Below are positions 8,278 to 16,833 of a stretch of DNA of 64,000 nt, one piece after another. Made by a program: the position numbers and the translations under genes. How positions within the stretch are numbered: the first letter of the stretch is position 1; each line of letters opens with the position of its first letter. The stretch comes from Bacteroides pyogenes_A (GTDB lineage: Bacteria; Bacteroidota; Bacteroidia; Bacteroidales; Bacteroidaceae), in assembly GCF_048595595.1 (NCBI RefSeq), contig NZ_CP184347.1. The stretch is one strand, 5' to 3'. The notes below the pieces were generated by a model. It searched no databases and had not been told where the DNA came from. It saw only the letters and a list, made by a program, of their open reading frames with translations.

Positions 8278-10605
8278 ATGATTCGAAAAATTATAAAAAT
8301 ATTATGGATATCATTGGCAGTTGCTTTAGTAGCTAGTGTGATCGTTTTTGTTTCTATCTCTAAAGGGTGGATAGGGTATATGCCTCCGGTTGAAGAATTG
8401 GAAAACCCCAATTATAAATTTGCCACAGAAATATTCTCTGAAGACGGCAAGGTGCTGGGTACGTGGTCGTACAGTAAGGAAAACCGAGTATATATTGCTT
8501 ATGAGGCTTTGTCTCCTCATATCATCAATGCTCTTATTGCGACGGAAGATATTCGTTTCGCCGAACATTCGGGCATCGATGCAAAGGCCTTATTCCGTGC
8601 TTTTCTGAAACGTGGTTTGCTTTTTCAAAAGAATGCGGGAGGGGGCAGTACTTTGTCACAACAGCTCGCTAAACAGCTGTTTACTGAAAAGGTTGCCAAG
8701 AATACTCTTCAAAGACTTTTTCAAAAGCCGATAGAATGGGTTATTGCAGTGAAACTGGAGCGATATTATACGAAAGAAGAAATTCTAAGCATGTATTTAA
8801 ATAAGTTCGACTTCTTGAACAATGCTGTTGGAATAAAAACTGCAGCGCATACCTATTTCGGTTCTGAGCCGAAAGAGTTAAAGATAGAAGAAGCGGCTAT
8901 GTTGGTTGGTATGTGTAAAAATCCGTCGCTTTATAACCCGATTCGTTTTAATGAAAGGGCGAAAGGACGCCGTAACGTGGTGATAGAACAAATGCGTAAA
9001 GCCGGATATATTACTGCTGCGGAATGTGATTCTTTAAAAGCTCTTCCATTGAAATTAACTTATAATCGGGTAGATCATAAAGAAGGGTTAGCGACTTACT
9101 TTCGCGAATATCTTCGTGGCGTAATTGCCGCTAAAAAACCTGTGAAGAGCGATTATCGTAGTTGGCAAATGCAGAAATATTATGAAGATTCGCTTTCATG
9201 GGAAACAAATCCATTGTATGGTTGGTGTGAGAAAAACCATAAGAAAGACGGTTCTACATATAATATTTATACCGACGGATTGAAGATTTACACAACAATC
9301 AATTCACGTATGCAACAATATGCTGAAGAAGCGGTAAAAGAACATCTGGGCGATTATTTGCAACCGGAATTTTTCAAATCGAAAAAAGGGCGCAAGCAGG
9401 CGCCATATACGAACATGCTGACTCAAGAGGAAGTTAATAAAATATTGACACGCTCTATGAAACAAACAGACCGCTATAGGGCTATGAAAGCTGCAGGGGC
9501 CTCGGAAGCGGAGATCCGGAAAGCCTTTGATACTCCGGAGGAGATGTCTGTGTTTTCGTGGACAGGTATAAAAGATACTGTCATGACTCCAATGGATTCG
9601 ATTCGCTATTACAAGCATTTCCTGCGAACCGGTTTTATGTCTATGGATCCTGTCAATGGACATGTGAAAGCGTATGTAGGTGGTCCTAATTATACTTATT
9701 TCCAATATGATATGGCTATGGTGGGACGTAGGCAAGTAGGATCTACCGTCAAGCCCTATTTGTATACCTTAGCGATGGAGAATGGGTTTTCACCATGTGA
9801 CCAAGCACGTCATGTAGAGCAAACATTAATTGATGAAAATGGAAGACCATGGTCACCGCGAAATACCAATCATAAGCGTTACGGAGAAATGGTTTCATTG
9901 AAATGGGGATTAGCGAATTCTGACAACTGGATATCTGCTTACCTGATGAGTAAGCTGAATCCATATGCTTTAGTTCGCCTGCTTCATGCTTTCGGGGTGC
10001 GCAATAAAGACATCCAGCCAACAGTTTCCCTTTGTCTGGGACCGTGTGAGATATCCGTGGGAGAAATGGTAAGTGCATATACAGCTTTTGCGAATAAAGG
10101 AATTCGTGTAGAACCTTTGTTTGTCACGAGAATTGAAGATAGTGATGGAAACTTGCTTTCCACTTTCAATCCACAAATGGAAGAAGTGGTTAGCGCTACG
10201 AGCGTGTATAAAATGTTGGTAATGCTTCGAGCTGTTATTAACGAAGGAACCGGTGGTCGGGTACATCGCTATGGAATAACTGCTGATATGGGAGGAAAAA
10301 CAGGAACTACCAACCGTAATGCAGATGGATGGTTTATGGGGTTTACTCCGAATTTGGTGTCCGGCTGTTGGGTAGGAGGTGAAGAACGGGACATTCATTT
10401 CGATACAATGACTTATGGGCAAGGGGCTTCATTAGCGTTACCTGTTTGGGCAAAATATATGAAGAAAGTGTTCGATGATCCTTCTTTAGGCTACAGTCAG
10501 CAAGAGCGTTTTAAGCTTCCCGAAGGTTTTGATCCGTGTGCCGGATCGGAAACCTCAATGGATGATATCATCGAGGATGTCGGATTGGATGATTTATTTA
10601 ATTAG
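8278..10605 (+). CDS. Bifunctional penicillin-binding protein 1A
   Basis: Class A PBP that polymerises lipid II into glycan strands and cross-links peptides in the periplasm, anchored by one N-terminal helix (about residues 6-28). The glycosyltransferase-51 domain has ATEDIRFAEHSG and GGGSTLSQQLAKQLF. The transpeptidase domain shows the three catalytic motifs: STVK in VGSTVKPYLY, SDN in ANSDNW, and KTG in GGKTGTTNRNADGW. About 775 residues is a normal length. A TTG at 8269 would add three residues; the ATG at 8278 is preferred. It lies two bases before the folK-like gene and shares an operon with it and kdsB. Confidence 0.95.
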   Translation: MIRKIIKILWISLAVALVASVIVFVSISKGWIGYMPPVEELENPNYKFATEIFSEDGKVLGTWSYSKENRVYIAYEALSPHIINALIATEDIRFAEHSGIDAKALFRAFLKRGLLFQKNAGGGSTLSQQLAKQLFTEKVAKNTLQRLFQKPIEWVIAVKLERYYTKEEILSMYLNKFDFLNNAVGIKTAAHTYFGSEPKELKIEEAAMLVGMCKNPSLYNPIRFNERAKGRRNVVIEQMRKAGYITAAECDSLKALPLKLTYNRVDHKEGLATYFREYLRGVIAAKKPVKSDYRSWQMQKYYEDSLSWETNPLYGWCEKNHKKDGSTYNIYTDGLKIYTTINSRMQQYAEEAVKEHLGDYLQPEFFKSKKGRKQAPYTNMLTQEEVNKILTRSMKQTDRYRAMKAAGASEAEIRKAFDTPEEMSVFSWTGIKDTVMTPMDSIRYYKHFLRTGFMSMDPVNGHVKAYVGGPNYTYFQYDMAMVGRRQVGSTVKPYLYTLAMENGFSPCDQARHVEQTLIDENGRPWSPRNTNHKRYGEMVSLKWGLANSDNWISAYLMSKLNPYALVRLLHAFGVRNKDIQPTVSLCLGPCEISVGEMVSAYTAFANKGIRVEPLFVTRIEDSDGNLLSTFNPQMEEVVSATSVYKMLVMLRAVINEGTGGRVHRYGITADMGGKTGTTNRNADGWFMGFTPNLVSGCWVGGEERDIHFDTMTYGQGASLALPVWAKYMKKVFDDPSLGYSQQERFKLPEGFDPCAGSETSMDDIIEDVGLDDLFN

Positions 10606-10607
10606 AC

Positions 10608-11000
10608 ATGAAAAAATGTGTAGTTTGTATAGGAAGTAATTATAACCGAAAGGAGAGTTTAGCATTTGCAAGACGCAAGTTGATGGAGTTGTTCTCTCCT
10701 GTGTGTTTTTCTGTCGAACAAGAGACACTTCCTGTCAACATCAAGAACCGATCATTGTTTTCGAATCAAGTTGCTGTTTTTTTTTCGGAGTTGAAAGAGG
10801 AAGAGGTAAAAGTAGAACTGAAAAAAATAGAGGAAGCTGCTGGTCGTAGTTTTGAAAATAATAAAAAAGGGATTATCGTTTTAGATATAGATCTACTCTT
10901 ATTTCATCATCGGATTTTGAAACCGGAAGATATGAAAAGAGAATATATTCTGAAAGGAATAGAGGAAATTATGAATTCAGAAACTTACCGGATGTTATGA
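10608..11000 (+). CDS. folK: HPPK-like (FolK family) pterin pyrophosphokinase, short form
   Basis: A 130-residue protein with HPPK traits: an N-terminal CIGSN, a FSNQVAVFF strand, KKIEEAAGRS, and VLDIDLLLF with the two magnesium-binding aspartates. FolK transfers pyrophosphate from ATP to 6-hydroxymethyl-dihydropterin in folate synthesis. Typical FolK is about 155-165 residues, and here the C-terminal PHP...R.FVL region is shortened to LKPEDMKREYILKGIEEI. So the assignment is to the family, and activity is less certain. It overlaps kdsB by four bases. Confidence 0.75.
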   Translation: MKKCVVCIGSNYNRKESLAFARRKLMELFSPVCFSVEQETLPVNIKNRSLFSNQVAVFFSELKEEEVKVELKKIEEAAGRSFENNKKGIIVLDIDLLLFHHRILKPEDMKREYILKGIEEIMNSETYRML

Positions 11001-11752
11001 CTTTTTTAGGAATTATACCTGCACGCTATGCATCTACGCGTTTTCCCGCCAAGCCATTGGCGATGTTGGGCGGGAAAATGGTTATCCAACGGGTGTATGA
11101 GCAAGTAAAAGATATGTTGGATGACGTTTATGTAGCAACGGACGATGAGCGCATTGAGACTGCCGTGAAATCTTTCGGGGGGAAAGTTATAATGACCTCC
11201 ATCCATCATAAAAGTGGAACGGATCGCTGTTATGAAGCTGCCACTAAGATAGAAGGTGATTTTGATATTATTTTCAATATACAGGGAGATGAACCTTTCA
11301 TTCAGCCGTCACAAATAAATACTCTGAAAAATTGTTTTATGGAGGATCTTACCACTCAGATAGCCACATTGGTGAAACCATTCACCGCAAACGATTCATA
11401 TGCGGCATTAGAAAATGTAAATTCTCCCAAAGTGGTAATCAATAAAAATAGAGAGGCTCTTTATTTTAGCCGGTCTATCATTCCTTATCAGCGAAATACC
11501 TGTCATGAAGAATGGTTGGAAAAACATGTTTATTATAAGCATATCGGATTATATGCTTTTCATAAAGATATACTCAAAGAGCTGGTAAGCATACCACAAT
11601 CGGCATTGGAAATGGCAGAATCATTGGAGCAGCTTCGATGGCTGGAAAACGGATATCGCATTAAAGTTGGAATCAGCGAGGTAGAAACGATTGGTATCGA
11701 TACACCGCAAGATTTAGAATATGCGGAGTCTTTTTTGAAGAATTGGCAATAA
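10997..11752 (+). CDS. kdsB: 3-deoxy-manno-octulosonate cytidylyltransferase
   Basis: Activates KDO with CTP to CMP-KDO for attachment to lipid A in the inner core of LPS. The start FLGIIPARYASTRFPAKPLAMLGGK is the nucleotidyltransferase signature. Also visible are DDVYVATDDERI, FNIQGDEPFI with the metal aspartate, YFSRSIIPYQR and ALEMAESLEQLRWLENGYRI. At 251 residues the length is normal. Its ATG overlaps the end of the folK-like gene (ATGA-type overlap), so translation is probably coupled. Confidence 0.97.
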   Translation: MTFLGIIPARYASTRFPAKPLAMLGGKMVIQRVYEQVKDMLDDVYVATDDERIETAVKSFGGKVIMTSIHHKSGTDRCYEAATKIEGDFDIIFNIQGDEPFIQPSQINTLKNCFMEDLTTQIATLVKPFTANDSYAALENVNSPKVVINKNREALYFSRSIIPYQRNTCHEEWLEKHVYYKHIGLYAFHKDILKELVSIPQSALEMAESLEQLRWLENGYRIKVGISEVETIGIDTPQDLEYAESFLKNWQ

Positions 11753-11988
11753 GCAATTCATAGAATTGTGAATATGTAATAATAAAACCACAAATCGCTC
11801 CATAAATATAATGAAATAGAAAACTGCATCTGGTATTTTTTTCAAAAGAAGCGGATAACATGGTGTGTAATCATACGATAGGTACGCTGAATAAAATCTC
11901 CGGGAAATCGAATAATTGGTAAAATAATATGCAAAGAGACATTAAAAGAGGTCGCTGCTGGTAAAAAGTTGTCATAAAAGTGGCTGCA

Positions 11989-12021
11989 GTTGGGGCTTTT
12001 TTATGGAGAATTGTATCTTTG
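11989..12021 (+). promoter_or_regulatory. Promoter of the MORN protein gene
   Basis: GTTGG with TTGG at 11990-11993 is followed after 20 bases by TATCTTTG at 12014-12021, a good match to the Bacteroidales TTTG/TTG - N19-21 - TAnnTTTG promoter. It implies a 5' leader of about 30 bases before the ATG at 12057. Of the 304-base gap after kdsB, the rest (11753-11988) has no gene I can support. Confidence 0.65.
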
Positions 12022-12056
12022 TCAAGATTGTATTTAATGATTAATGGGTAATTTTT

Positions 12057-13223
12057 ATGAGAAAAAAACTATATACTACGCTTTTTTTGATTCTTTTTGC
12101 TCAAACAGGAGTCGTGGCTCAAAATAAAAGTCATGGCGGAGTTTTTGAGAAATTAAGAAATATATTCTCCACAGAATTAAAAATAGGAAACTATACTTTC
12201 AAAGATGGCAGTATCTATACTGGTGAAATAAAAGGACGTAAACCGAATGGCAAGGGCAAGACGGTTTTTAAAAACGGAGACATGTACGAGGGGGAATATA
12301 TAAAGGGAAAAAGAGAAGGGTATGGTGTTTATACCTTTTCCGATGGAGAGAAATATGAAGGACAATGGTATGAGGACCAACAGCATGGAAAAGGCATTTA
12401 TTATTTTATGAATAATAATCGTTATGAAGGTATGTGGTATCAGGACTTTCAGCAGGGAGCAGGAACGATGTATTATCATAATGGGGATAAATATGTAGGA
12501 AATTGGATAAAAGACAAGCGTGAAGGTGAAGGAACTTACACATGGGTAAGTGGTGCGAATTATTCAGGCCGTTGGAAGAATGATAAGAAGAACGGCGAAG
12601 GAACGATGGAATGGGATGATGGATGTAAATATACCGGTGAATGGAAAGACGATGTGCGTCACGGAAAAGGAGTGTTTGAATATGTTAACGGTGACAAATA
12701 TGAAGGAGATTGGGCAGAAGATATTCAACATGGAAAAGGATTATATTATTTCCACAGTGGTGATCGCTACGAAGGCTCATACCTTTTAGGAAAGCGTACT
12801 GGTCAGGGGACTTATTACCATATGAATGGTGACAAATATATTGGCGAGTTTAAAGATGGCATGCAGGATGGTAAAGGAAAGTTTTTATGGACAAATGGTG
12901 CTGTCTATGAGGGTGACTGGAAGAGTAATAAGCGCGAAGGTAAAGGAACTTATACATGGAGCAACGGAGATATATACGAAGGGGATTGGAAGAACAATCG
13001 TCCAAACGGTCAAGGAGCTTTAAAAACTGTAGTAGGTATGAGTTATAAGGGAGGTTTTTTAGACGGCTTGGAAGATGGACAAGGTGTACAAATAGATAAA
13101 GATGGCAATCGGTATGAGGGTTTCTTTAAACAAGGAAAAAAGGACGGCCCTTTCGTGGAAACGGATAAGGACGGGAAAGTAATCCGGAAAGGTAGATATA
13201 AAAATGGAAGGTTGTCTCAGTAA
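12057..13223 (+). CDS. Secreted or periplasmic MORN-repeat protein
   Basis: A 388-residue protein with a signal peptide (residues 1-21, LFLILFAQTGVVA then Q) and then 14 MORN repeats of exactly 23 residues from about residue 54 to 375. Each repeat follows the pattern YEGxWxxxxxxGxGxYxxxxGxx. MORN repeats form long beta-hairpin rods that bind lipids or proteins. Repeat 13 and especially 14 (KQGKKDGPFVETDKDGKV) are less regular. The protein would lie in the periplasm or at the surface. It has its own promoter and converges on the FHA gene. No enzymatic domain is visible, so the role is likely structural or scaffolding, which is inference. Confidence 0.88.
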   Translation: MRKKLYTTLFLILFAQTGVVAQNKSHGGVFEKLRNIFSTELKIGNYTFKDGSIYTGEIKGRKPNGKGKTVFKNGDMYEGEYIKGKREGYGVYTFSDGEKYEGQWYEDQQHGKGIYYFMNNNRYEGMWYQDFQQGAGTMYYHNGDKYVGNWIKDKREGEGTYTWVSGANYSGRWKNDKKNGEGTMEWDDGCKYTGEWKDDVRHGKGVFEYVNGDKYEGDWAEDIQHGKGLYYFHSGDRYEGSYLLGKRTGQGTYYHMNGDKYIGEFKDGMQDGKGKFLWTNGAVYEGDWKSNKREGKGTYTWSNGDIYEGDWKNNRPNGQGALKTVVGMSYKGGFLDGLEDGQGVQIDKDGNRYEGFFKQGKKDGPFVETDKDGKVIRKGRYKNGRLSQ

Positions 13224-13238
13224 TGTCCTACCTGATCC

Positions 13239-13766
13239 CTATTTCGCAGTATGAAGAATGAATGTAGTTGCTCCTATGGTAACAATGGCTCCATCGTCGA
13301 TTCGAATACGATCTTTATCTTTTAAAAGTTCATTCGTTAAAAAAGTACCTGTCAAGCTGGGAGCATCTCTTAACGTATAAATAAGCTTGTCTTGCTTATT
13401 GCGTTTCACATTAATGATGCAGTGCCGTCTATCCATACTCATATCTCCGCTTTCAATAGGAGTGTTGATTACGGTTCCTATGCAACGACGGCCGATTACA
13501 TTGTCCCCTTCCTGTAAAGGAAGTATTTGTTTAAATCCGAAAACGTTTTCAATTACTGTAATATATCCGAACTCCTCTTTTTGTGCTTCAGCTTCTTTTT
13601 TCAAGTTTTCCTCTTTACGCAGAGCTTTTACTTTGCTTTTTCCAATCTGGATACTGAACTGTTTGCCGCAGTGCTCGCATAGAAATACGAGCGATTGGCC
13701 TTCGCTATATTTTGTTTCATCGAAATAGAGATAATTTTCGCACTTAGGACACAGAACTCGTTTCAT
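13239..13766 (-). CDS. Zinc-ribbon and FHA domain protein
   Basis: A 175-residue cytoplasmic protein. Residues 1-35 form a zinc ribbon with C6, C9, C30 and C33 (CPKC and CEHC context). A short charged linker at 45-65 follows, then an FHA domain at about 93-172 with VIGRR, SMDRRHC and TGTFLTNE, the loops that bind phosphothreonine. It therefore probably reads a Ser/Thr-kinase mark, though no kinase is encoded in the window. Its gene starts 16 bases after the HU-like/SPOR gene and very likely shares its transcript, which suggests a joint job at the cell envelope or nucleoid. Confidence 0.85.
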   Translation of the reverse strand: MKRVLCPKCENYLYFDETKYSEGQSLVFLCEHCGKQFSIQIGKSKVKALRKEENLKKEAEAQKEEFGYITVIENVFGFKQILPLQEGDNVIGRRCIGTVINTPIESGDMSMDRRHCIINVKRNKQDKLIYTLRDAPSLTGTFLTNELLKDKDRIRIDDGAIVTIGATTFILHTAK

Positions 13767-13782
13767 TTTTAAAATAGAGTTT

Positions 13783-14823
13783 TTATTTTACTAATAACCA
13801 CGCGTTGTGATAAGCTTCATTTTTTCTCAATTCCAATAATTGCTCAGTTGCTTCTTCACGATTATTGAAAGAGTGGATGCTTACACGCACTTTTCCGTCT
13901 TCATTCAACACTCTTGCTTGCGTGAAACCTTTTATCCTTAAGTTGTCGGCTACAGCTTCGGCATCTTTTAAACTGATTCCTCCTATGACAATGAGATGAA
14001 ACGGGGCATTTAATATAGGTTGTACTTCAACTGTAGAGTTTGTTTCCGGTTTGTTTTTCTTTATGTCTTTCGTTGTTACCGATTCATCCGTAATATGAGC
14101 TTTCTTCTGAGAAGCTGAAGTTGCATTGGCAAGATGAGCCATTACAGAATTCACATGAACAGGAGTTACTGCCACAGACTGTTTTTCTATTTGCTGAAAG
14201 AGTTCTCCGGACAATAACTGCGCGTAATTTGTTTGCCTGATTCGTGTGTTCTCTACAGGGGTTGAAAAAGCAAAAAACATGGCGATGGTAGCAATCATTG
14301 CGATAGCATTACGCAAAAACGCACGATTGATTCTAATCTCATATGTTTTTCCTTTCTCTGTTGTGTCGGCTGGAAGCTGCGCACTCTCTTTCGCTTTTAA
14401 AGCTGCAAGTTGCAGAATCTCGAAAGTATCAAGTCCATATAAAGAAGGAGTTGCTACTTTAAAAATATAAGGTTTGAACTCATAATCGCCACGAAGATTA
14501 TAAAAGATTTCACCGATATTGTCTAAATATATCTTTCCTTCATCATGCAATGTGTGAATAAGTTGGTTTACTTCCTTATCTACCATTCGTGCAGCATCGG
14601 CAAAGCTTGTATCACGGGCAGCCATATATGATTGTATCAGAACTCCATCGTTCAGTCTCAGTTGAGGATTAAACCCAATACTGCGAACAGGAGGTAAGAA
14701 AAGGTTCTCTTTCTTGATATATTTGGCCGAATCATAGTGTGTCACGAACCCACCAAAACCGGGAACAATAACGCAATCATTTTCCAGTAATAACGCTTCT
14801 ATATGTTGTGCCAACTTTATCAT
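13783..14823 (-). CDS. HU-like domain, membrane helix and SPOR domain protein
   Basis: A 346-residue single-pass membrane protein. Residues 1-120 match the prokaryotic HU-like domain of the CCDC81 type (IKLAQHIEALLLENDCVIVPGFGGF, then GFNPQLRLNDGVL). A hydrophobic helix lies at about 171-188 (RNAIAMIATIAMFFAF). Residues about 272-346 form a SPOR domain (PFHLIVIGGISLKDAEAVADNL, ending NAWLLVK), which in other proteins binds denuded septal glycan. The layout puts the HU-like part in the cytoplasm and SPOR in the periplasm. It heads a two-gene unit with the FHA protein. A link between DNA and the septal wall is inference. Confidence 0.85.
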   Translation of the reverse strand: MIKLAQHIEALLLENDCVIVPGFGGFVTHYDSAKYIKKENLFLPPVRSIGFNPQLRLNDGVLIQSYMAARDTSFADAARMVDKEVNQLIHTLHDEGKIYLDNIGEIFYNLRGDYEFKPYIFKVATPSLYGLDTFEILQLAALKAKESAQLPADTTEKGKTYEIRINRAFLRNAIAMIATIAMFFAFSTPVENTRIRQTNYAQLLSGELFQQIEKQSVAVTPVHVNSVMAHLANATSASQKKAHITDESVTTKDIKKNKPETNSTVEVQPILNAPFHLIVIGGISLKDAEAVADNLRIKGFTQARVLNEDGKVRVSIHSFNNREEATEQLLELRKNEAYHNAWLLVK

Positions 14824-14828
14824 GAGTG

Positions 14829-14836
14829 CAAAATTA
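14829..14836 (-). promoter_or_regulatory. -7 box immediately before the HU-like/SPOR gene
   Basis: TAATTTTG on the minus strand ends only five bases before the ATG at 14823. If used, transcription would begin at about the first codon, giving a leaderless mRNA. A -33 element is not clear. Confidence 0.4.
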
Positions 14837-14880
14837 AAAGATTAATTCAATATATCCCAAAAAACTATGAAAATTATCAC

Positions 14881-14888
14881 TACTTTTG
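14881..14888 (+). promoter_or_regulatory. -7 box for rfbC-ugd
   Basis: TACTTTTG fits TAnnTTTG and lies 27 bases before the rfbC ATG. It is divergent from the box at 14829-14836. No convincing -33 partner. Confidence 0.45.
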
Positions 14889-14915
14889 TACTGTTTTTAA
14901 TTACTACCACTGACA

Positions 14916-15488
14916 ATGAAATATATACAGACAGAGATAAACGGTTTGTGGCTTATAGAGCCTATGATACTTTCCGATGAACGGGGGTATTTTATGGAAT
15001 CTTTTAAGAAGGAAGAATTTGAGTCTAATATAGGTTTAGTAGACTTTATACAAGAGAATGAGTCGCAATCATCTTTTGGAGTAATACGTGGTTTACATTA
15101 TCAAAAGGGAGAGTTTAGTCAAGCCAAATTAGTGCGTGTCATTAAAGGGGAAGTATGGGATGTGGCTGTTGATCTGCGACGTTCGTCTCCCACCTTTGGG
15201 AAATATGTCAGTATGCTGCTTAGTGAGAAAAACAAAAGACAGTTTTTCATTCCGCGTGGCTTTGCACACGGTTTTGCAGTGTTAAGTGAAGATGCAATTC
15301 TTATATACAAAGTAGATAATAAATACGCTCCTCATTCTGAAACGACCATTATGTATAACGATCAAACTCTGAAGATCGACTGGCCACTTTCGGAATCACA
15401 AATAATTTTGTCGTCAAAAGATAAGCAAGGTATAGCTTTTAAGGAAGCTGCTTTTTTTGAATATTCCATCAAGACACAGATAATATGA
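14916..15488 (+). CDS. rfbC: dTDP-4-dehydrorhamnose 3,5-epimerase
   Basis: A cupin enzyme that epimerises dTDP-4-keto-6-deoxyglucose at C3 and C5 on the way to dTDP-L-rhamnose for surface polysaccharide. The N-terminal LIEPMILSDERGYFMESF, the catalytic histidine in VIRGLHYQKG, WDVAVDLRRSSPTFG and FIPRGFAHGFAVLSE are all standard. At 190 residues it is full length. The other rml genes are not adjacent. It overlaps ugd by four bases, so the pair supplies two nucleotide-sugar reactions from one transcript. Confidence 0.95.
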   Translation: MKYIQTEINGLWLIEPMILSDERGYFMESFKKEEFESNIGLVDFIQENESQSSFGVIRGLHYQKGEFSQAKLVRVIKGEVWDVAVDLRRSSPTFGKYVSMLLSEKNKRQFFIPRGFAHGFAVLSEDAILIYKVDNKYAPHSETTIMYNDQTLKIDWPLSESQIILSSKDKQGIAFKEAAFFEYSIKTQII

Positions 15489-16798
15489 AAATTGCAATCG
15501 TAGGTACAGGATATGTAGGATTGGTAACTGGCACATGTTTTGCAGAAATCGGTGTAAACGTTGTTTGCGTGGACACTGATAAGAAAAAGATAGAAATGCT
15601 GAAAAAGGGGATGATTCCTATTTATGAGAACGGACTCGAAGAGTTGGTGCTTCGTAATGTGAAAGCGGGAAGATTGAGCTTTACCACTTCTTTGTCCAAT
15701 TGCCTGGATGATGTTGAGGTGGTCTTTAGTGCTGTGGGTACACCACCTGATGAAGACGGAAGTGCAGATCTGAGTTATGTATTGGAAGTGGCGCGAACCA
15801 TCGGATGCTATATGAAGTCTTACAAATTGATTGTCACCAAAAGTACTGTTCCGGTAGGGACAGCTCGTAAAGTTCGTGAAGCAATTCAAGCAGAATTAGA
15901 TAAAAGAGGTGTTGATATTGAATTTGATGTTGCTTCCAATCCGGAATTTTTGAAAGAAGGAAATGCCATTAATGATTTTATGAGTCCGGATCGTGTAGTC
16001 GTCGGTGTCGAATCAGAGCGTGCCAAAAAAGTTATGTCTAAACTCTATAAGCCATTCCTGCTGAATAACTTCCGGGTGATTTTTATGGATATTCCATCTG
16101 CGGAAATGACTAAGTATGCTGCGAACTCCATGTTGGCAACTCGTATCAGTTTTATGAACGATATTGCCAATTTGTGCGAATTGGTGGGAGCAGATGTCAA
16201 TATGGTACGTAGCGGAATAGGCTCGGATACGCGCATCGGCCGTAAGTTTTTGTATCCGGGTGTCGGATATGGCGGATCGTGTTTTCCAAAAGATGTGAAA
16301 GCATTGATCAAAACAGCAGAGCAGAATGGATACACTATGCGTGTGCTTCATGCTGTAGAGGAAGTGAACAACCGACAAAAAAGTATATTGTTTGATAAAC
16401 TTTTACGGCAGTTCAATGGCGACTTGAAAGGTAAAACAATTGCTCTTTGGGGGCTTTCGTTTAAACCGGAGACAGACGATATGCGCGAGGCTCCGGCACT
16501 TGTTTTAATTGACAGGCTTTTAGAAGAGGGATGCTGCATTAGGGTGTACGACCCTGCTGCAATGGAAGAATGCAAACGACGGATAGGAGATGTCGTCTAT
16601 TATGCCAATGATATGTATGATGCTGTGTTGGATGCGGATGCTTTATTGCTGATTACCGAGTGGAAAGAATTTCGTCTGCCGTCATGGGCGGTTATCAAAA
16701 AAACGATGTCTCGTCTGCTGGTGTTGGATGGGCGTAATATTTATGATAAAAAAGAGATGGAGGAACTTGGATTTACTTATTCCTGTATTGGAAAATAA
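15485..16798 (+). CDS. ugd: UDP-glucose 6-dehydrogenase
   Basis: Oxidises UDP-glucose to UDP-glucuronate with two NAD+, in the cytoplasm, for capsule or LPS sugars. The NAD-binding start KIAIVGTGYVGLVTGTCFAEIG, the SNPEFLKEGNAINDF substrate loop, GIGSDTRIG, and the catalytic cysteine in GYGGSCFPKDVKAL are all present, as is the C-terminal WGLSFKPETDDMREAP. At 437 residues it is full length. UDP-ManNAc dehydrogenases are related, but GSDTRIG and GYGGSCFPKD favour UDP-glucose. It follows rfbC with overlapping start and stop. Confidence 0.94.
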   Translation: MKIAIVGTGYVGLVTGTCFAEIGVNVVCVDTDKKKIEMLKKGMIPIYENGLEELVLRNVKAGRLSFTTSLSNCLDDVEVVFSAVGTPPDEDGSADLSYVLEVARTIGCYMKSYKLIVTKSTVPVGTARKVREAIQAELDKRGVDIEFDVASNPEFLKEGNAINDFMSPDRVVVGVESERAKKVMSKLYKPFLLNNFRVIFMDIPSAEMTKYAANSMLATRISFMNDIANLCELVGADVNMVRSGIGSDTRIGRKFLYPGVGYGGSCFPKDVKALIKTAEQNGYTMRVLHAVEEVNNRQKSILFDKLLRQFNGDLKGKTIALWGLSFKPETDDMREAPALVLIDRLLEEGCCIRVYDPAAMEECKRRIGDVVYYANDMYDAVLDADALLLITEWKEFRLPSWAVIKKTMSRLLVLDGRNIYDKKEMEELGFTYSCIGK

Positions 16799-16833
16799 GA
16801 TAAATAGTGTATCTTTATAGAAAAATTAGACGA

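Noticed and set aside
13239..14823. An anti-phage defence island around the FHA, HU/SPOR and MORN genes.
   Set aside because: No nuclease, helicase, toxin or mobile element is nearby; the domains fit envelope structure better.
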